Source: Coriobacteriia bacterium (GTDB taxonomy: Bacteria; Actinomycetota; Coriobacteriia; Coriobacteriales; Eggerthellaceae). Taken from it: DNA of 48,699 bases. The DNA is taken from assembly GCA_030537255.1 (NCBI GenBank), contig JAUNOE010000001.1, positions 75,397 through 124,095 of the forward strand, given 5' to 3'. The notes beneath the pieces were generated by a model. The model did not search any database, was not told the DNA's origin, and saw only the letters and a program-made list of their open reading frames with translations. Positions 45,351 through 48,699 of the stretch are shown here, piece after piece. Position numbers and translations under genes: made by a program. Position 1 is the first letter of the stretch. Each line of letters starts with the position of its first letter.

Positions 45351-45539
45351 ATGGCACGTCCTGTTATTTTGGCCGATGAGTGCATCGGTTGCGGTATTTG
45401 CGTCGACGCTTGCCCTCAGGGTGCAATCGACGTTGTCGATGGCGTTCTGAAGGTCGTCAACGAAGAGGCCTGCATCGCCTGTGGCGATTGCGTCGAGGAA
45501 TGTCCCATGGGTGCAATCGAGGAGATTGCCGAGGACTAA
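45351..45539 (+). CDS. 2[4Fe-4S] ferredoxin
   Basis: The 62-residue protein carries two 4Fe-4S motifs, CIGCGICVDACP and CIACGDCVEECP (CxxCxxCxxxC each), the pattern of clostridial-type ferredoxins that carry low-potential electrons. The start ATG at 45351 has GAGGAAGGGG upstream. It stands alone with its own promoter and terminator. No enzyme partner is adjacent. Nearby hypE suggests hydrogenase-linked electron flow, but that is inference. Confidence 0.93.
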   Translation: MARPVILADECIGCGICVDACPQGAIDVVDGVLKVVNEEACIACGDCVEECPMGAIEEIAED

Positions 45540-45577
45540 TCGTCTCTTACAAAACCGGACTTCATAGGAAGTCATCG

Positions 45578-45605
45578 AAAGGAGCTCGCAAGGGCTCCTT
45601 TTTTA
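45578..45605 (+). terminator. Terminator after the ferredoxin gene
   Basis: AAAGGAGC and GCTCCTTT form an 8-bp stem, followed by TTTTAT. Confidence 0.82.
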
Positions 45606-45775
45606 TTGCCGCCAGAGCCTTCTTGGATTTGGTTTGCCCGTCTCTCTAGTTGCACCTTGTTGGGGTTGGACCTTAGTGGGCCTTGTTAGATCTTCCTTAG
45701 GTCTTATCTAGTGAAATGTGGAGATGTGAAATTCGTCTGACCTGGGAAAATGGAGAACCATCAAATTATCTCCAA

Positions 45776-45800
45776 ATTGTCAAATAAGAAATTTGACAAT
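45776..45800. promoter_or_regulatory. Inverted-repeat operator on the dnaK promoter
   Basis: ATTGTCAAAT (45776-45785), 5 spacer bases, then ATTTGACAAT (45791-45800): a perfect 10-bp inverted repeat. Its right arm contains the -35 hexamer, so a bound repressor would block RNA polymerase. Confidence 0.7.
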
Positions 45801-45821
45801 GATGCACTTAGATTTTATATT
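45793..45821 (+). promoter_or_regulatory. dnaK promoter
   Basis: TTGACA (45793-45798), a 17-base spacer and TATATT (45816-45821). It lies about 108 bases before dnaK, leaving an untranslated leader of about 100 bases. Confidence 0.8.
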
Positions 45822-45929
45822 TCCACTTGTCGAAGAAAGCTGCAGGGTTTCATCACCGTGTGGCTCTTCCTTATATCGGTAATAAAGGTTGGCTGGCTTT
45901 GACCGGTCACAATTGAAAGGATAGAAACA

Positions 45930-47828
45930 ATGGCTAAGATCATCGGCATCGACTTGGGTACCACCAATTCCGCCATGGCAGTCATGGAGGGCTCCGAGCC
46001 CGAGATTCTGGTTAACGCCGAGGGCGACCGCACTACGCCTTCCGTCGTTGGCTTCAAGGACGGCGAGCGCACGGTTGGCAAGGCTGCAAAGAATAAGGCA
46101 GTCACCAATCCTGCTAACACCATCGCATCCGTCAAGCGCTTCATCGGTCGTTCCTTTGCTGAGACGGCCGAAGAGCAGAAGACCGTTGCCTACAACGTGA
46201 AGGCTGGCCAGGGTGGCCGTGCCGTCGTCGATGTTGACGGTAAGGACTACACCCCCGAGCAGGTTTCCGCTGAGGTTCTTCGTAAGATCAAGACCGACGC
46301 AGAGAAGCGTCTTGGCGAGCCTGTGACCCAGGCAGTCATCACCGTTCCTGCTTACTTCAACGATGCACAGCGTCAGGCAACCAAGGATGCTGGCAAGATT
46401 GCTGGTCTCGAGGTTCTTCGTATCATCAACGAGCCTACCGCAGCAGCTCTCGCCTACGGCCTGGACAAGACCAACACCGAGCAGAAGGTTTTGGTCTTCG
46501 ACCTTGGTGGCGGCACCTTCGACGTCTCCATCCTGGAGCTTGGTGACGGTGTCTTCGAGGTTTGCGCAACCAATGGCGACAACCACCTGGGCGGCGACGA
46601 CTGGGATCAGCGCATCATCGACTGGATGGCTGACAAGTTCAAGGGCGAAAACGGCGTCGACCTTCGCACCGACAAGATGGCTCTGCAGCGCCTGAAGGAA
46701 GCAGCGGAGAAGGCAAAGATGGAGCTTTCCTCCACCAGCCAGACCACCATCAACCTGCCCTTCATCTCCATGAACGCTAACGGCCCTCTGCATCTGGATT
46801 ACACGCTGACCAAGGCTGAGTTCGAGCATATGACCAGCGACCTGCTGAACCGCTGCAAGAAGCCCGTCGAGCAGGCTCTGCGCGACGCTGACCTCACCGC
46901 AAGTGACATCAACGAGGTCATCCTGGTTGGTGGCTCCACTCGTATGCCTGCCGTTCAGGAGCTGGTCAAGCAGATCACCGGCAAGCAGCCCAACATGTCG
47001 GTTAACCCCGATGAGGTCGTTGCTATGGGCGCAGCTGTTCAGGGCGGCGTTCTTGCTGGCGACGTTCAGGGCATCCTGCTGCTCGACGTCACGCCCCTTT
47101 CCCTGGGCGTTGAAACCATGGGTGGCATCATGACCAAGATGATCGAGCGCAACACCACCATTCCTACCCGCAAGACCGAGATCTACTCCACCGCTGCTGA
47201 CAACCAGACCAGCGTTGAGATTCACGTCCTGCAGGGCGAGCGTCAGATGGCACGCGACAACAAGACCCTGGGCAAGTTCCAGCTGAGCGGTATCCCCGCT
47301 GCACGTCGTGGCATGCCCCAGATTGAGGTTACCTTCGACATCGACGCCAACGGCATCGTTAACGTCTCTGCTAAGGACCTGGGTACGGGCAAGCAGCAGC
47401 AGATCACCATCTCTGGTTCCACCGCTCTGTCCGATGACGAAGTCGATCGCATGGTCAAGGACGCCGAAGCTCACGCTGAGGAAGACGCTGCTCGCAAGGA
47501 AGAAGTCGAGACCCGCAACAACTGCGACGCTCTGGTGAACGCAACCGAGACCACCCTGGGCGAGGTAGGCGACAAGCTGGCTGCTGACGTCAAGGCTGAA
47601 GTCGAGGGTGCCTTGGCTACCGCAAAGACTGCCCTCGAGGGTACTGACATCGAGGCAATCAAGCAGGCCACCGAGGCTCTGCAGCAGGCAGGCTACAAGA
47701 TGGCCGAGGTCGTCTACTCCAACGAGCAGGCAGCCGCTGGTCAGCCTGGTGCCGCTCAGGCTGCTCCTGCTGATGATGTCGTCGAAGCTGACTTCGAGGT
47801 TGTCGACGACGACAAGAAGGAGAACTAA
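45930..47828 (+). CDS. dnaK: Chaperone protein DnaK (Hsp70)
   Basis: DnaK binds and refolds proteins in an ATP cycle with DnaJ and GrpE. The 632-residue protein has the ATPase signatures [14 protein letters not shown] (near 5-18), [16 protein letters not shown] and [17 protein letters not shown], and the substrate-binding domain with the C-terminal lid; residues after 600 are Ala/Gln-rich and end VDDDKKEN. Length is normal. It starts at ATG 45930 with AAAGGAT upstream. It forms an operon with grpE (2 bases later) and the J-domain gene. Confidence 0.97.
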   Translation: MAKIIGIDLGTTNSAMAVMEGSEPEILVNAEGDRTTPSVVGFKDGERTVGKAAKNKAVTNPANTIASVKRFIGRSFAETAEEQKTVAYNVKAGQGGRAVVDVDGKDYTPEQVSAEVLRKIKTDAEKRLGEPVTQAVITVPAYFNDAQRQATKDAGKIAGLEVLRIINEPTAAALAYGLDKTNTEQKVLVFDLGGGTFDVSILELGDGVFEVCATNGDNHLGGDDWDQRIIDWMADKFKGENGVDLRTDKMALQRLKEAAEKAKMELSSTSQTTINLPFISMNANGPLHLDYTLTKAEFEHMTSDLLNRCKKPVEQALRDADLTASDINEVILVGGSTRMPAVQELVKQITGKQPNMSVNPDEVVAMGAAVQGGVLAGDVQGILLLDVTPLSLGVETMGGIMTKMIERNTTIPTRKTEIYSTAADNQTSVEIHVLQGERQMARDNKTLGKFQLSGIPAARRGMPQIEVTFDIDANGIVNVSAKDLGTGKQQQITISGSTALSDDEVDRMVKDAEAHAEEDAARKEEVETRNNCDALVNATETTLGEVGDKLAADVKAEVEGALATAKTALEGTDIEAIKQATEALQQAGYKMAEVVYSNEQAAAGQPGAAQAAPADDVVEADFEVVDDDKKEN

Positions 47829-47830
47829 TC

Positions 47831-48427
47831 ATGGCCGACGACGCTAAGGAAGAGCGTTCGCAGCAGGCCGAGCCCGAGGCCGTAGAGGCCGAGGTCGTCG
47901 AGGAAACGGAGGCAGCCGAGGAGTCCGAGGCTGCCACCCCCGAAGACGAACTTGCAGCTGCGAAGCAGGAAGCCCAGGAGTGGCAGGAAAAGTACCTCAG
48001 GCTTCATGCCGAATGGGACACTTACCGTCGCCGCATGAAGGAGCAGCGCGCTGAGGAAAAGCAGCGCGCCACCGAGGCTCTGGTCGAGAACCTCATTCCC
48101 GTGGTGGACGACTTCGATCGCACTTTGGCCTATGCCAAGGAGAACGGCGAAAGTGGTCTGTTGGGAGGCGTCGAAGCGGTGTACAACAAGTTCACCGACG
48201 CGCTGACCAAAGATGGTCTTGAGATCATCGATCCTGCTGGTCAGCCCTATGACGCCCTTCTTGCCCAGGCAGTTGGCGTAGTCGAGGACCCCACGGTTCC
48301 TGACGAAACCGTCTCCCAGGTATTCCAGAAGGGATACCGCATGGGCTCGAAGGTTCTTCGTCCGGCAATGGTTACCGTTACGAGCGGTGGCCCCAAGCGC
48401 GAAGTTCCCGAAGAGGAATCCGAATAA
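47831..48427 (+). CDS. grpE: Nucleotide exchange factor GrpE
   Basis: GrpE releases ADP from DnaK. The 198-residue protein has an acidic Glu/Ala-rich N-terminus (1-45), a long helix (EEWQEKYLRLHAEWDTYRRRMKEQ type, near 50-75) and the C-terminal beta domain with the signature VFQKGYRMGSKVLRPAMVTV. It starts two bases after the dnaK stop and should be translationally coupled. A hairpin follows before the J-domain gene. Confidence 0.96.
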   Translation: MADDAKEERSQQAEPEAVEAEVVEETEAAEESEAATPEDELAAAKQEAQEWQEKYLRLHAEWDTYRRRMKEQRAEEKQRATEALVENLIPVVDDFDRTLAYAKENGESGLLGGVEAVYNKFTDALTKDGLEIIDPAGQPYDALLAQAVGVVEDPTVPDETVSQVFQKGYRMGSKVLRPAMVTVTSGGPKREVPEEESE

Positions 48428-48435
48428 GAATGGTT

Positions 48436-48466
48436 AGGAAGGCGGGCCTTATGAGTCCGCCTTCCT
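48436..48466 (+). terminator. Hairpin between grpE and the J-domain gene
   Basis: AGGAAGGCGG (48436-48445) pairs perfectly with CCGCCTTCCT (48457-48466). Only TGTAGAG follows, so it may attenuate or stabilise rather than fully terminate. Confidence 0.45.
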
Positions 48467-48489
48467 TGTAGAGAAAAGAGGTGAGTCGC

Positions 48490-48699
48490 ATGGCGGCAGC
48501 TCCCGACTACTACAAGACGCTGGGTGTTTCCAAGGACGCCTCTGCTGATGAGGTCAAGAAGGCCTACCGCAAGCTGGCACGCGACAACCATCCCGATGCC
48601 GTCAAGGCGCGCGGCGGCAACGCCGAACAGGCCGAAGAGCGCATGCGTGAAATCAACGAAGCCTACGAGGTGATCAAAAAAGCCCGAGGTATCAAATAA
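48490..48699 (+). CDS. J-domain-only protein (short DnaJ-like)
   Basis: The 69-residue protein is just the J domain: [17 protein letters not shown], helix II with [14 protein letters not shown] (the HPD motif that triggers DnaK ATPase, at 34-36), then helix III and IV ([17 protein letters not shown]). Full DnaJ would continue with a Gly/Phe region and zinc fingers, but an in-frame TAA at 48697 ends the frame at the last base of the window. It lies where dnaJ is expected, downstream of grpE. The ATG at 48490 has AGAGGTG upstream; GTG at 48481 is less likely. A full-length DnaJ may lie elsewhere, which the window cannot show. Confidence 0.85.
   Translation: MAAAPDYYKTLGVSKDASADEVKKAYRKLARDNHPDAVKARGGNAEQAEERMREINEAYEVIKKARGIK

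Larger units (their letters stand above)
45606..45929. other. dnaK upstream region
   Basis: The 324-base gap holds the dnaK promoter and operator (45776-45821), a palindrome TGACCGGTCA at 45900-45909 just upstream of the dnaK Shine-Dalgarno, and no credible reading frame longer than about 25 codons. No CIRCE (TTAGCACTC) or HAIR (CTTGAGT) element is visible. Confidence 0.6.

Noticed and set aside
45606-45929. CIRCE or HAIR element before dnaK
   Set aside because: Neither TTAGCACTC/GAGTGCTAA nor CTTGAGT/ACTCAAG is present; the repeat found has a different sequence.
45780-47474. A 564-codon minus-strand frame opposite dnaK
   Set aside because: Antisense to dnaK; long antisense frames are common over dnaK in GC-rich genomes.

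Overview
The window reads as the replication-origin region of a Coriobacteriia chromosome (Actinomycetota; Eggerthellaceae is a reasonable guess, from protein style and gene order only). Pointers are the actinobacterial DnaA signature without the GG pair, the order dnaA-dnaN-recF-DUF721-gyrB-gyrA, the short YidC and Jag proteins, and the block rpmH-rnpA-yidD-yidC-jag-rsmG-parA-parB. GC is moderately high by eye. There are no rRNA operons, insertion sequences, prophage genes or CRISPR arrays.

Layout. Transcription diverges from an AT-rich gap at 23018-23512. To the left, on the minus strand, lie a GHKL-ATPase/winged-helix gene, dnaA, dnaN, recF, DUF721 (DciA-like), gyrB, gyrA, tRNA-Ile, tRNA-Ala, typA, a parvulin lipoprotein, an orphan ABC ATPase, two tRNA-Ser genes, a hypothetical gene, rpsF-ssb-rpsR-rplI, dnaB, and a YhaO/YhaN (SbcD/SbcC-like) pair cut by the window edge. 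To the right, mostly on the plus strand, lie rpmH-rnpA-yidD-yidC-jag-rsmG, parAB, rlmN (minus), ddl, a small membrane protein (minus), a DnaQ-exonuclease/DinG-helicase fusion, a coiled-coil membrane protein, a giant degenerate M28 peptidase, a zinc-ribbon protein, tRNA-Gly, a HAD phosphatase, galE and a hypothetical (minus), a small protein with nikR and hypE, a ferredoxin, then dnaK, grpE and a J-domain-only protein.

Origin and segregation. The divergent gap carries 12 TCGA cores in about 210 bp, including four copies of TTTTCGACA, a variant DnaA box. The DnaA domain IV signature is also altered (GRAHST instead of GRDHTT), so protein and box may have changed together. Eight parS sites (TGTTTCACGTGAAACA or one mismatch) lie between 4.3 and 38.3 kb. 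Five lie inside four reading frames and add the peptide VSRET; one sits between the -35 and -10 of the parAB promoter; one overlaps the rsmG start codon.

The least explained items are the GHKL/winged-helix gene in an apparent operon with dnaA, the variant DnaA-box origin, the M28-like protein that has lost most metal ligands and carries an insertion of about 870 residues, and an inverted-repeat operator on the dnaK promoter that is neither CIRCE nor HAIR. All calls are from reading the sequence; no database search was run.
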